Source of the DNA: Bacillota bacterium
GTDB taxonomy: Bacteria; Bacillota; Sulfobacillia; DUSP01; JBFMCS01
Reading direction: 5' to 3'
NCBI GenBank assembly: GCA_040754315.1
Contig: JBFMCS010000041.1
Location: 50,542-114,541, forward strand
DNA: 64,000 bases
Below the pieces are notes generated by a model, which was given only the letters and a program-made list of their open reading frames with translations, did not search any database and was not told where the DNA came from. Of the stretch, positions 24,841 to 32,549 are shown piece after piece. Positions within the stretch are counted from its first letter, which is position 1, and the number at the start of each line of letters is the position of its first letter. A program made the position numbers and the translations under genes.

Positions 24841-26037
24841 ATGGGAGCAGTACAGATAGCGGAAAACATCTACTGGGTAGGAGCAATGGACTGGAACATC
24901 CGTCACTTCCACGGACCCGCCTATTCCACTCACAAGGGCACCACCTACAACAGCTACCTCATCATCGATGACAAGGTGACCCTGGTGGACACGGTGTATG
25001 GTCCGTTCTCCGATGTTCTCCTGAAAAACATAGCGGAGATCACGGATCCGTCGAAGATTGACTACGTGGTCTCCAATCACGTGGAGACCGATCATTCGGG
25101 GGGGCTGCCAGCCATCATGGCACTTAACCCCGGCGCCAAGGTGTTCTGCAGCAAGAAGGGGGAGGAAGGACTAAGGAAGCACTACTTCGGGGACTGGGAC
25201 TACCAGGTGGTGAAGACAGGGACTCAGGTCAGCCTGGGCCGGAGAAGCCTGACCTTCGTGGAGGCCCCGATGCTTCACTGGCCTGACAGCATGTTCACGT
25301 ACGTGAATGAGGATGCCATCCTGCTGCCCAACGATGCCTTCGGGCAGCACATAGCCACGGCTTTCAGGTTCGATGACGAGGTTAGCATGGAAGAGGTCAT
25401 GGTGGAGGCCGCGAAGTACTACGCCAACATACTCACCCCCTTCAGTGACCTGGTCCTCAAGAAGCTCGAGGAAGTAACAGCCATGGGAATACCTATCAAG
25501 ATGATCGGGCCGAGTCACGGTATCATCTGGAGGAAGGATCCCTCCCGTATAATTCGAGCCTACGCATCCTGGGCCCGAGGTGATACGCGGGAAAAAGCGG
25601 TCATCGCCTACGATACCATGTGGGAGAGCACAGCCAAGATGGGTTATGCAATTCTACAGGGGTTCGTGGATGAAGGCGTTGAGGCCAAGTTGTACGCTAT
25701 TTCCTCATCTGACCGGAATGACATCATCAAGGAGATACTGGACGCCAGGATGGTGGTAGTGGGCTCCCCTACCATCAACAAGGACTTCCTGGCAACAGTG
25801 GGTCCTTTACTGGACGACCTCAAGGGGCTCAGGCCTAAGGCCAAGCTTGGGGCGGCTTTCGGATCCTACGGTTGGAGCGGGGAGTCCATAAAGAACATCG
25901 AGGAGAGACTGGCATCGGCAGGAGTTACCATAGCAGAGCCGGGCTTGCGCTTCAAGTGGGTTCCCACGGAGGATGAGCTGGAACGGAGCAGGGAGTACGG
26001 GAGGAATCTCGCCAGGAGACTAAAGGACACTGGATAA
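24841..26037 (+). CDS. fprA: FprA family A-type flavoprotein (flavodiiron protein)
   Basis: 398 aa. The N-terminal metallo-beta-lactamase-like domain carries the diiron ligands HVETDHSGG (about 80-88), MLHWPDSM (His near 147) and NDAFGQH, plus GPSHGIIW. The C-terminal flavodoxin domain (about 255-390) binds FMN (SSDRND, VVGSPTIN, FGSYGWSGE). Flavodiiron proteins reduce O2 to water or NO to N2O and protect anaerobes. The ATG at 24841 has GGGGGA 7 nt upstream; the longer frame upstream overlaps the kinase relic. An ATAAC-N7-GTTAT dyad (24806-24822) sits just before the ribosome-binding site. Divergent from spoIIE. Confidence 0.93.
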   Translation: MGAVQIAENIYWVGAMDWNIRHFHGPAYSTHKGTTYNSYLIIDDKVTLVDTVYGPFSDVLLKNIAEITDPSKIDYVVSNHVETDHSGGLPAIMALNPGAKVFCSKKGEEGLRKHYFGDWDYQVVKTGTQVSLGRRSLTFVEAPMLHWPDSMFTYVNEDAILLPNDAFGQHIATAFRFDDEVSMEEVMVEAAKYYANILTPFSDLVLKKLEEVTAMGIPIKMIGPSHGIIWRKDPSRIIRAYASWARGDTREKAVIAYDTMWESTAKMGYAILQGFVDEGVEAKLYAISSSDRNDIIKEILDARMVVVGSPTINKDFLATVGPLLDDLKGLRPKAKLGAAFGSYGWSGESIKNIEERLASAGVTIAEPGLRFKWVPTEDELERSREYGRNLARRLKDTG

Positions 26038-26060
26038 CTTGCGGCAAATCGGTTTTTGGA

Positions 26061-26092
26061 GGGCGCCCTCTCCGCCAGGGAGAGGGTGCCCT
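26061..26092 (+). terminator. Hairpin after fprA (possible terminator)
   Basis: GGGCGCCCTCTCC, GCCA loop, GGGAGAGGGTGCCC, a 13-bp stem with one mismatch/G-T pair, 24 nt after the fprA stop. The trailing sequence is only moderately T-rich (TGGATTTCC), so termination efficiency is uncertain. Confidence 0.55.
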
Positions 26093-26256
26093 GGATTTCC
26101 ATCTGGACTTTCCTAAGAGCAGCCTGTTGTAGGAGCCGGCATGCCCGCATTGAGCAGGCATGATGCAGGCGATCCAGGCTAGAAAAAACCTGAAGACAGG
26201 GGGCCAAACCCATGCTACAATCGATGTGGGGGGCAGGCCCGGAAAGGATGGTTCGC

Positions 26257-26343
26257 ATGGCCAAGGCTGAGAAGACTAAAAAGAGCACCGCTAAACCCAA
26301 ACCGGCAAAATCGGGCGGATCCAAAAAAGGCTGCAAGGCCTGA
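26257..26343 (+). CDS. Putative 28-aa highly basic peptide
   Basis: An ATG at 26257 with GGAAAGG 9 nt upstream opens a 28-codon frame: MAKAEKTKKSTAKP, then KPAKSGGSKKGCKA and TGA. Ten of 28 residues are Lys and there is one Cys near the end. The composition resembles histone-H1/HU-like tails and could bind nucleic acid. It lies between fprA and the convergent merR gene, followed by a hairpin at 26354-26393. The upstream in-frame ATG at 26248 is an alternative start. No family recognised; real expression is unproven. Confidence 0.45.
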   Translation: MAKAEKTKKSTAKPKPAKSGGSKKGCKA

Positions 26344-26353
26344 CTCCCTGCTA

Positions 26354-26393
26354 GTCCCGCAAGACACGGCCATGCCCCCCGGCATCGCGGGAC
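26354..26393 (+). terminator. Stem-loop downstream of the basic peptide gene
   Basis: GTCCCGC...GCGGGAC (7 bp) encloses an ATGCC-CCCC-GGCAT hairpin. It starts 10 nt after the peptide stop. No U-tract follows, so it may be an mRNA 3'-stabilising structure rather than a classic terminator. Confidence 0.45.
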
Positions 26394-26415
26394 CCGGTGG
26401 AATCCACTCTCTCAG

Positions 26416-26442
26416 AATGGCACCTGCGTCGCATGTGCCATT
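26416..26442. repeat. Near-perfect 27-bp palindrome between the peptide gene and merR
   Basis: AATGGCAC, C, TGCG, T, CGCA, T, GTGCCATT: 12 of 13 pairs match. It lies between convergent genes (merR stops at 26484). It can form a strong hairpin on either strand or serve as a protein-binding dyad. Confidence 0.6.
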
Positions 26443-26483
26443 GGCGCTGGTTAGGGAGTTTCCGGGGAGGGCAGGTGTGGTGG

Positions 26484-26729
26484 TCACACCTTCTTAATGG
26501 TGAGGATTATCCTCACTCCCGCCACATTGACACCCTCGTCTTCAATGAGGTAGCGGATGTACTGGCATACCTCCACATCGTACTCGGAGTAAAGGCGGGT
26601 ATTCCCGGGCGTGCGAAACGGCCCTATTAGGCCCATTTGCTCGTAGTATCTGAGGGTGTAGGGTTTGACACCCACGAGATCTGAGGCGACACCTATGGAG
26701 TATACCGGTCGTTTCTTGTCAACACCCAT
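26484..26729 (-). CDS. MerR family regulator, short HspR-like
   Basis: 81 aa, only the DNA-binding part of a MerR protein: VYSIGVASDLVGVKPYTLRYYEQMGL (HTH and wing 1), RLYSEYDVEVCQYIRYLIEDEGVNVAGVRIIL. The 'EGVN.AGVR.IL' ending is like HspR-type members rather than metal-sensing MerR, and there is no effector domain or Cys cluster. HspR represses chaperone genes in other bacteria; no chaperone gene is adjacent here, so the target is unknown. It is convergent with the plus-strand fprA/peptide genes and lies downstream of the MFS gene (104 nt gap). Confidence 0.85.
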   Translation of the reverse strand: MGVDKKRPVYSIGVASDLVGVKPYTLRYYEQMGLIGPFRTPGNTRLYSEYDVEVCQYIRYLIEDEGVNVAGVRIILTIKKV

Positions 26730-26833
26730 GCTTTGTTCGCTCCCCAGGATTCACTTCAACGTGTATCCTAGTTTATCCTACGGCAGATGTAAATAATGTG
26801 ATATGGCCACAGCATCTTTGTGCCCCCGTTCCG

Positions 26834-28009
26834 CTAGCCCGTTCCCGCCTCCCCAGAAAGTTTGCTGGCCCTGAAGTGCACCTTTACAGACACCAGGGCC
26901 AACACCAGGTAGAACACGACCACGTAGAAGGGAGCCGCGTACCCCCATACCACAGCCGCGGCTCCGAAGACAATGGGCCCAAGAGTATCCGTTATACGGT
27001 TGAAGGTGAAGCGGAGCCCTAAAGCCATCGCACGGGTCTCGCGTTCCGTATCTTCGGTGGCCAGCGCCAGGCTCATTGCGGTGAGAATACCGAAAGCCCC
27101 GCCCACCATTGCAGACCCGACACCCAGCAGGAGCGCCGATTGCAGAAGAGGCATCATAGCAACCAACCCTATCTCAGCAACCAGGGTGGCCTGCAGCAGG
27201 CGAGCCCTGCGGAGTTTTCTTTCCAGTGCCCGCAGCAAGGGAGGGGCCAGGAGTTCCCCGACACCCCTGAGGGACAGCAAAAACCCTATGGAGAACGGCT
27301 CCAAGCCCATCTGCCGCAGGTAGAGGGGGAAGAAGGAATTGAAAAGAGTGAGTATGCACAGGGCAGCTACGGTGAGCATAAGGGAGAGCTTGTAGCGACC
27401 GGATTCGAAGATATGGTGGACGTGGAGTCGATCGATAGGCACCCGCTTGGTTTTCGTTATGTACTCCCGGGCAAGGAGCCCCGAGAAGAACACCCCAACA
27501 ATGGAGGAAACCCCGATGACCAGGAAGGCTTGGCGATAGTCAAACTGCTGAGCCAGGAACCCTCCTACCGTGGGACCAATGATACCGGCGGCGCCGTACG
27601 ATGCTACGAGGAGGGAGAACCCCCAGGTGAGGGACTTATCACTGCATGAGCATGATATGTACGACTGGCTGCCCAGGACTAGGAGAATCTGGGCAAGGCC
27701 TACCAGCAGCTGTCCGGCGAACAGAATGCCGATGTTGCCCGAGAGGTAGAACAGCATGCACCCGCTGAAGGTAAGCACGATGAGCAGGTACGACCAGCGC
27801 CTCAGGGTAAGGCGGGAGACGATCCAGGAAACCCACAGGGAGATCACTGCGGGAACCAGGGAGTAGGCAGAGAGGACTACGCCCATCGTAAAAGGCTCGA
27901 TCCCCAGGCAGTCTAGGTAAAGGGGTACAAGAGGCCGGAACATCAACAGCATCAGAGCGTTCCAGAAGTTGAATATGAGGAGCGCAGCCATGTGGCGTTC
28001 AAGATGCAT
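26834..28009 (-). CDS. MFS transporter
   Basis: About 391 aa with about 12 predicted TM helices in two halves. The N-terminal half has the typical MFS TM1-TM2 pattern (FNFWNALMLLMFRPLVPLYLDCLG). The central cytoplasmic loop is KTKRVPIDRLHVHHIFESGRYK, and the second half resumes at LSLMLTVAALCILTLF with FFPLYLRQMGL. A drug or small-molecule exporter of the major facilitator type; substrate not identifiable. The start is an ATG at 28009 (a GTG precedes it). An N-terminal extension of the open frame upstream is unlikely, being hydrophilic and without similarity. Confidence 0.85.
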   Translation of the reverse strand: MHLERHMAALLIFNFWNALMLLMFRPLVPLYLDCLGIEPFTMGVVLSAYSLVPAVISLWVSWIVSRLTLRRWSYLLIVLTFSGCMLFYLSGNIGILFAGQLLVGLAQILLVLGSQSYISCSCSDKSLTWGFSLLVASYGAAGIIGPTVGGFLAQQFDYRQAFLVIGVSSIVGVFFSGLLAREYITKTKRVPIDRLHVHHIFESGRYKLSLMLTVAALCILTLFNSFFPLYLRQMGLEPFSIGFLLSLRGVGELLAPPLLRALERKLRRARLLQATLVAEIGLVAMMPLLQSALLLGVGSAMVGGAFGILTAMSLALATEDTERETRAMALGLRFTFNRITDTLGPIVFGAAAVVWGYAAPFYVVVFYLVLALVSVKVHFRASKLSGEAGTG

Positions 28010-28094
28010 CACAGCATCCCCTTTTCGCGAATGCTCCAAGCCCCATGGCTCAGCGCTTAACTCTCGATGATGAGAGCAAGAGCACCACAAATAC

Positions 28095-28133
28095 ACAGCA
28101 CCCTGCCCGGGAGTGCACAGGGAAGGGTGCTGT
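28095..28133. repeat. 10-bp perfect inverted repeat between gerMN gene and MFS gene
   Basis: ACAGCACCCT, 19-nt spacer, AGGGTGCTGT. It lies upstream of the MFS gene. No U-tract on either side; could be an operator or an mRNA hairpin. Confidence 0.5.
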
Positions 28134-28235
28134 GCCCTCAGCATGCTGGGTGAGCCATGACAGCCAGTTCCCTATTTCGCGGATCTGGCTCCAGGCTCCT
28201 CCCGAGAGAATACCTTGACCCTTGTCGCCGCCTTT

Positions 28236-28760
28236 CTAGTCGATGATCAGGTCCTCCGCCCGGGATAGGGGTTCGGTCATGTCCATGTGGCCAGCCAGGC
28301 TGTCAAGGGGAGTGCCTTCAATGAGGATCGCAACCCTCTTGACTTCATCGAATTCTGTCAGGGTATTGACGATGGCAAAGACCGTAATGGTCTCGCCGGC
28401 GGAGCCCCCCCAGTGACCGGACTGGAGTTCCCGGGAGAAATCGGCGTAGGCCACGCCATCTTCTACCTCAACACCCAGGATCTTAGTGCCTTCTGGCAGT
28501 ACCCGGGCAAGGTCCGAGCGCATAGATCCCTCCGCAAGAGCCTGGAGGGTCAAAGCGTAAAGGTTGGATCCTTCGGGCACGTTGATTTCCCGGACTTCAG
28601 CCACAAGCCCTGTGGCCTGCTGATCTCCGAAGTATAGGGTAACCTCGGTATGTGGGGTGGCCTCATCAGTGGTAGGCTGTGGCTGAAGAGTCGCACCTCC
28701 GCATCCTGCTAGGATAACCATACTTGTCACAATTAGGACAACAAACTGCATTCGCACCAT
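28236..28760 (-). CDS. GerMN domain lipoprotein
   Basis: 174 aa. A lipoprotein signal with lipobox LAGC (Cys20) is followed by a linker and one GerMN domain (about 40-165): VTLYFGDQQATGLVAEVREI, LYALTLQALAEG, GTKILGVEVEDGVAYADFSREL and ETITVFAIVNTLTEF. GerM of Bacillus has two such domains and works at the forespore membrane; single-domain forms are common in Clostridia as envelope lipoproteins. It is anchored outside the cytoplasmic membrane. The role in sporulation or germination is inferred from the domain only. Confidence 0.85.
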   Translation of the reverse strand: MVRMQFVVLIVTSMVILAGCGGATLQPQPTTDEATPHTEVTLYFGDQQATGLVAEVREINVPEGSNLYALTLQALAEGSMRSDLARVLPEGTKILGVEVEDGVAYADFSRELQSGHWGGSAGETITVFAIVNTLTEFDEVKRVAILIEGTPLDSLAGHMDMTEPLSRAEDLIID

Positions 28761-29029
28761 TCATCCCTCCGTTCCCTCGGTTCCATCGCACTGACGACGC
28801 CTCAACGGTTTGGGTTCCCGAGAGACTTCCTCATATGATTATCCTCCCCTGGTTGTCCGTTTTCCAGTGCCCGGATCCTGCGGCTCGACAACGGGAGACA
28901 TCGAGGCTTAAGACCTTATCGTCACTCCCGCCTATCAAACCAAGATGCGCCTTGACCCCAATAAATTACACGACGTGGCAAAAATGGCGGGCCGGTTACC
29001 GCCTTTGCTTAACTGCTGCACTTTCAGAC
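28761..29029. other. Non-coding interval between gerMN gene and the tRNA operon
   Basis: About 270 bp with no supportable gene. A GTTGTC...GACAAC dyad (around 28854-28892) is the only structure seen. The promoter of the gerMN gene is presumably here. Confidence 0.3.
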
Positions 29030-29077
29030 AAAATAAAAACCACCTGCTGATAAAGTACTTCTTATCAATAGATGGTG
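29030..29077 (-). terminator. Rho-independent terminator of the tRNA operon
   Basis: Minus strand CACC...TGATAA-loop-TTATCA-type stem...GGTG followed by GTTTTTATTTT. It starts 8 nt after the tRNA-Glu CCA end. Confidence 0.75.
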
Positions 29078-29084
29078 AATGATT

Positions 29085-29159
29085 TGGTGGCCCCAAGGGG
29101 AGTCGAACCCCTGTTACCGCCTTGAAAGAGCGGTGTCTTGACCACTTGACCATGGGGCC
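29085..29159 (-). tRNA. tRNA-Glu (anticodon TTC)
   Basis: 75 nt including an encoded CCA. Acceptor GGCCCCA pairs with TGGGGCC; the anticodon loop CTTTCAA gives TTC; the T-arm has GGTTCGA. It is the last gene of a four-tRNA operon. Confidence 0.95.
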
Positions 29160-29165
29160 AGAACT

Positions 29166-29241
29166 TGGTGGGCCATGAAGGCTTCGAACCCTCGACAACC
29201 CGATTAAGAGTCGGGTGCTCTACCAACTGAGCTAATGGCCC
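29166..29241 (-). tRNA. tRNA-Lys (anticodon CTT)
   Basis: 76 nt including CCA. Acceptor GGGCCAT/ATGGCCC; anticodon loop CTCTTAA gives CTT; the T-arm has GGTTCGA. Third gene of the operon. Confidence 0.95.
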
Positions 29242-29263
29242 ACCCTAAAGCGTTAATCTTCGT

Positions 29264-29340
29264 TGGTAGCGGCGGCTGGATTCGAACCAGCGACTCTACG
29301 GGTATGAACCGTATGCTCTGACCACCTGAGCTACGCCGCC
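29264..29340 (-). tRNA. tRNA-Met, elongator (anticodon CAT)
   Basis: 77 nt including CCA. Acceptor GGCGGCG with a closing G-T pair; anticodon loop TTCATAC gives CAT. The sequence matches the usual bacterial elongator Met tRNA rather than the initiator. Second gene of the operon. Confidence 0.92.
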
Positions 29341-29341
29341 T

Positions 29342-29417
<76 letters not shown>

Positions 29418-29436
29418 GTATTCTTTGCGCCTCATC

Positions 29437-29464
29437 ATTATACCATATGAGCCATGAGGGTCAA
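29437..29464 (-). promoter_or_regulatory. Strong sigma-A promoter of the tRNA operon
   Basis: Minus strand TTGACC (29459-29464), 16-bp spacer, TATAAT (29437-29442), 20 bp before the initiator tRNA 5' end. The -10 is perfect. Confidence 0.85.
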
Positions 29465-29496
29465 GACCAGAGAACTACGCCAAGTGCGCCCCTACT

Positions 29497-30636
29497 TTAC
29501 GGGCTAAGCAGCATCAATACAAGGAGAGCCGCCCTCTCGGGCAATTTGTCGATTAGCACATACTCGTCCAGGGAATGACCGCCACCTCCCACCGCCCCCA
29601 GGCCATCCAAGGTCGGCACACCCAGCACCGAAGTGATGTTTCCATCACTGCAACCGCCAGAACCGTCCTCCAAAACATCTAGACCGATTGTTTTTGCCAG
29701 TGACCTCGCCTTCTGGTAAAGGAACACGGTACCCGGAGACCTTTCCATGGGGAGCCGGTTGATGTCTCCTGTCACCCTGATCTCGGCTTGAGGGTTCACG
29801 GGCTTCAACCCTCGTATGCGTCTTAGCATTTTCTCTCCCTGTGCCAGTGTCATTATCCTAACGTCAATCTCGGCCTTGGCGTAGGCAGCTACTACGTTTG
29901 GCCTGGTGCCACCCTCGACTATTCCCACATTTACCGTAACACCAGGAAGGTCTTGACCAATATGATACAGGCTCGTAATCTGGTGGCTTATCTCCTGGAC
30001 TGCATCTACGCCAGACCCGGGATCAGCCCCTGCATGTGATGCCCGCCCTATGACCTCCAAGACGAAACGGCCGATGCCCTTGCGCCAAGTCTTGAGTGCC
30101 CCAGAGGGGGACACCGCTGGCTCAAGGACCAGGACAGCACTGCTGGCCTGGGCTTCGCTCTCTATCAAGTCCTTAGAGGAATTACTGCCCACCTCTTCAT
30201 CGGAGGTCAGGAGCACGACCACTTCACGGCAGGGGTGAAGTCCCAGGTCCCTCAAGACTTTCAATGCGTGAAAGCCGATTACTATGCCGCCCTTCATGTC
30301 GAGTACCCCCGGACCGTAGGCCCGGCCGTCATGGACCCGGAAGGGTCTGCGTTCTGCCTCTCCCACCGGCCACACTGTATCCATGTGACATAGGATTAGG
30401 GTCCTTTCCGTGCCCTTACCCCAGGATACCCTCAGGTGGTTGCCAGTCTCCGATCCTGGGAATATGGTGGTCCTGCACCCCAGTTCTTCACGAAACCGCC
30501 GCTCAAGGTAAGTGGAAAACAGGTCCAGGGTCTTCTTGTCGTTGGAGGGTGAGTCCATCTCCACAAAGGCACAAAGATCATCTAGCATCCATGGCAGGCG
30601 GCTCACCAGGTACTGCTGTACGGTCAGGTGATACAT
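29497..30636 (-). CDS. M20 family metallopeptidase (carboxypeptidase G2-like)
   Basis: About 379 aa. Zinc ligands are visible: His in LILCHMDTVWP (about 90), Asp in GPGVLDMKGG, Glu pair in TSDEEVGS, the dimerisation lid domain (about 180-290, GRASHAGADPGSGVDA) and the terminal His in GGGGHSLDE. It removes a C-terminal amino acid or deacylates amino-acid conjugates in the cytoplasm; the closest type is glutamate carboxypeptidase. The ATG at 30636 has GGAGG 5 nt upstream; an ATG six codons further upstream is possible. It lies just upstream of the tRNA operon promoter. Confidence 0.9.
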   Translation of the reverse strand: MYHLTVQQYLVSRLPWMLDDLCAFVEMDSPSNDKKTLDLFSTYLERRFREELGCRTTIFPGSETGNHLRVSWGKGTERTLILCHMDTVWPVGEAERRPFRVHDGRAYGPGVLDMKGGIVIGFHALKVLRDLGLHPCREVVVLLTSDEEVGSNSSKDLIESEAQASSAVLVLEPAVSPSGALKTWRKGIGRFVLEVIGRASHAGADPGSGVDAVQEISHQITSLYHIGQDLPGVTVNVGIVEGGTRPNVVAAYAKAEIDVRIMTLAQGEKMLRRIRGLKPVNPQAEIRVTGDINRLPMERSPGTVFLYQKARSLAKTIGLDVLEDGSGGCSDGNITSVLGVPTLDGLGAVGGGGHSLDEYVLIDKLPERAALLVLMLLSP

Positions 30637-30654
30637 GGCTCCCTCCACAGTCAT

Positions 30655-31189
30655 TTATCTCACCGAGCAGGCCTAAAGGGCCCGAGGCCCGTGCCGCAAT
30701 CACATTGTCCGAAATCCCGCAGTTGAGTGGGGGCATCCCTGTGGTTGCTTTCCTGTTATAGTTGATCCTAATGGCTGTGAGCTAGCCCTTAGCGTTGCTG
30801 GCTCTTCTTCTGTACCCCATCGCCTGGCTCCTTCTCCGTCCTCTCCGGCTGCTAGGCGTAGCAGTAGCAGGCGTTTTCACCACCATGTGGTTCATCATCA
30901 CCCTGCCTTTACAGACCTTCAGACGGAGATACTGGCTGGGGTCCACCGGCTCCGGTAGAGGTGACTTTCCCTATTGACACAAGCAAGCGGAGTATTCCCC
31001 TCGTGCGATTAGGTGTTACCTCCCAAGATGGTAGATACCAGTCTTTCCCTTGTTCACCGCCCGGCGCTGTGGTGTAATGCCTTACTTATCGAGCATCGCG
31101 TCGCACGTTCTTCCCGGCCGCGAAAGATGGAATACCCCTCTAAACAAGAATGGCACCCACACACGATCAGGCACCAACCATACTAAGAC
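30655..31189. other. Mostly empty interval between the M20 gene and tRNA-Leu
   Basis: About 535 bp. A plus-strand frame at 30795-30977 (TTG start, no ribosome-binding site) encodes 60 aa with two hydrophobic stretches (LLLYPIAWLLL and VAVAGVFTTMWFIITLPL); it could be a small membrane protein but the evidence is weak. Nothing else is recognised here. Confidence 0.3.
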
Positions 31190-31213
31190 GGACCCTTCAC
31201 CCAAGAAAGGTCC
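31190..31213 (-). terminator. Hairpin downstream of tRNA-Leu
   Basis: Minus strand GGACCTTTC, TTGGGT loop, GAAGGGTCC, a 9-bp stem with one G-T pair, 21 nt after the tRNA-Leu CCA. No U-tract; may define the tRNA 3' processing or termination zone. Confidence 0.4.
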
Positions 31214-31234
31214 TTCATCTATTGCCCGCTATAC

Positions 31235-31321
31235 TGGTGCCGGGAGCGGGAGTTGAACCCGCACGGGCTATCGCCCAAAGGATTTTAAGTCCCTTGCGTC
31301 TGCCAGTTCCGCCACCCCGGC
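31235..31321 (-). tRNA. tRNA-Leu (anticodon TAA)
   Basis: 87 nt including CCA, with a long variable arm (TGGGCGATAGCCCG), a class II tRNA. Anticodon loop CTTAAAA gives TAA. Acceptor GCCGGGG/TCCCGGC. Its 5' end is 5 nt from the stop of the S1-domain gene, so it is probably processed from the same transcript. Confidence 0.95.
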
Positions 31322-31326
31322 ACTTA

Positions 31327-31707
31327 CTACATAGGGCGGCCCGCTCCGCGACCTCCCCGCTTCGATTCGGTATTCTTCTTAAGATCCTGAAGCCTCTCAT
31401 CGCTTTCCTTGAGAAAGCGGGCCAGCTTCTCCTCAAAAGACGGATCTCGGCCGTGCCCCCTAACCTTTTTCAGCGACTGGACTTGTTTGATGGAAAGAGC
31501 TACTTTGCCCCGGTCATCCATGGAGAGAACCTTTACGGTAACAGTGTCCTTCTCCTTAAGGTAATCCTTAATGTCCTTCACGTAAGCGTCCGCGACCTCG
31601 GAAATGTGAACAAGGCCAGTACGCCCATCAGGGAGTTGAACAAATGCGCCAAAATGAGTGATCCCGGTTACTACCCCTTCTACGATGTCTCCAACCGCAA
31701 TGGCCAT
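31327..31707 (-). CDS. yabR: S1 RNA-binding domain protein (YabR-like)
   Basis: 126 aa. One S1 domain fills residues 1-75: VGDIVEGVVTGITHFGAFVQLPDG, TGLVHISEVADAYVKDIKDYL and VKVLSMDDRGKVALSIKQ. A basic, charged tail follows. The position after divIC matches Bacillus yabR, a general-stress-like RNA-binding protein whose target is unclear. GGAGG lies 12 nt before the ATG at 31707. tRNA-Leu follows immediately. Confidence 0.9.
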   Translation of the reverse strand: MAIAVGDIVEGVVTGITHFGAFVQLPDGRTGLVHISEVADAYVKDIKDYLKEKDTVTVKVLSMDDRGKVALSIKQVQSLKKVRGHGRDPSFEEKLARFLKESDERLQDLKKNTESKRGGRGAGRPM

Positions 31708-31817
31708 CAGCCAGAAATTCCTCCTGTTTCTCCTTTCGTAAGCGCTTAGCGCAGGTTAATTATAGTCCATGGCTGAAGTCCATGTCAACGGATGTGATAG
31801 TGATGTGCCGGATGCTC

Positions 31818-32159
31818 CTAGTCTTCGGAGTCAAAGGAACCCTCAACCGCCATGTACAAGAGTTCTCCGGGCTTGATGAGCCCCAGTTGCTCTCGGGCCA
31901 TCTGCTCAATGTAGGCATCGCCTTGCATCGCTTCGACCCTCTGGCGCAGGATCTCATTATTCACGCTGTGGAAGCGAATCTGCTCCTCGAACTGGGCTAC
32001 CTCAGCCCTGAGGCTGAAGAACTTCACCGCTTGCCCAGTGAACAGGACCAAGGTGTACACTGTCACAAGCATCAGGAACACCTTCTTTGCCACGCGGCCT
32101 ATGGCGGATGGCAATCGCTTGTCCCGTGCCTTGAGGCGGATCACGGCTTCAGCCTTCAC
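31818..32159 (-). CDS. divIC: Septum formation initiator family protein (DivIC/FtsB)
   Basis: 113 aa bitopic protein: a basic cytoplasmic N-terminus, one TM helix at about 22-40 (VFLMLVTVYTLVLF), then a coiled coil (FFSLRAEVAQFEEQIRFHSVNNEILRQRVEAM) and the conserved IEQMAREQLGLIKPGE. It works with FtsL/DivIB in the divisome outside the membrane. The GTG at 32159 with GAGGGG 7 nt upstream was chosen; it overlaps the end of the HTH gene by 11 bases. Gene order matches Bacillus yabQ-divIC-yabR. Confidence 0.9.
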   Translation of the reverse strand: MKAEAVIRLKARDKRLPSAIGRVAKKVFLMLVTVYTLVLFTGQAVKFFSLRAEVAQFEEQIRFHSVNNEILRQRVEAMQGDAYIEQMAREQLGLIKPGELLYMAVEGSFDSED

Positions 32160-32400
32160 TTCTTGTCCCCTCTTCTCCAGCGTCGGATTCACTGCCGAAA
32201 ATCGCCAGCGGGTCGCCAGCAACCACGATGACCACCTGGTACCCCTTGGCCCTTGCTCTTCCATAGAGAGTGGCGACGGTTCCGCTGGACAGGTTCAGCC
32301 TGCCGGCAATCTCCTCGGTGGAGAACCCCATTTCCTTAAGTACCGTCACCTGCTTCTCCCTGTAACTCAAGCGCTCCGCGCCTCGTATCTCTATCTGCAA
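32149..32400 (-). CDS. Small helix-turn-helix protein between yabQ and divIC
   Basis: 83 aa. Residues 11-50 (LSYREKQVTVLKEMGFSTEE then IAGRLNLSSGTVATLYGRAR) form a LuxR/sigma-region-4-type HTH. The C-terminal part is short and acidic (ESDAGEEGTRSEG), with no sensing domain. It overlaps the start of divIC, so the two are coupled. The TTG at 32400 is only 2 nt from GAGGGG; an internal start is possible. No counterpart exists at this position in Bacillus. A regulator of the sporulation/division cluster is possible, but the target is unknown. Confidence 0.75.
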   Translation of the reverse strand: MQIEIRGAERLSYREKQVTVLKEMGFSTEEIAGRLNLSSGTVATLYGRARAKGYQVVIVVAGDPLAIFGSESDAGEEGTRSEG

Positions 32401-32549
32401 TGCCCCTCACAGCCCTTATCCACAAAACTAGTACATAAGTGATACATAGTGCATACACATTCTCCGTGGAACCCGCGATTCCTTCTTGCCGTCTGCTAGA
32501 TCATTAGGACTGCAAAGGTAAACAGCCACAGGTGTGGACATACCGGTTA

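Noticed and set aside
26215..26487. 90-aa minus-strand frame across the basic peptide and palindrome
   Set aside because: No ribosome-binding site or family similarity; composition looks random.
28935..29198. 87-aa minus-strand frame across two tRNA genes
   Set aside because: It reads through tRNA-Lys and tRNA-Glu, so it is not a gene.
30795..30977. 60-aa hydrophobic plus-strand frame
   Set aside because: Not listed as a gene: TTG start without a ribosome-binding site and no recognisable family, although the hydrophobic pattern keeps it possible.
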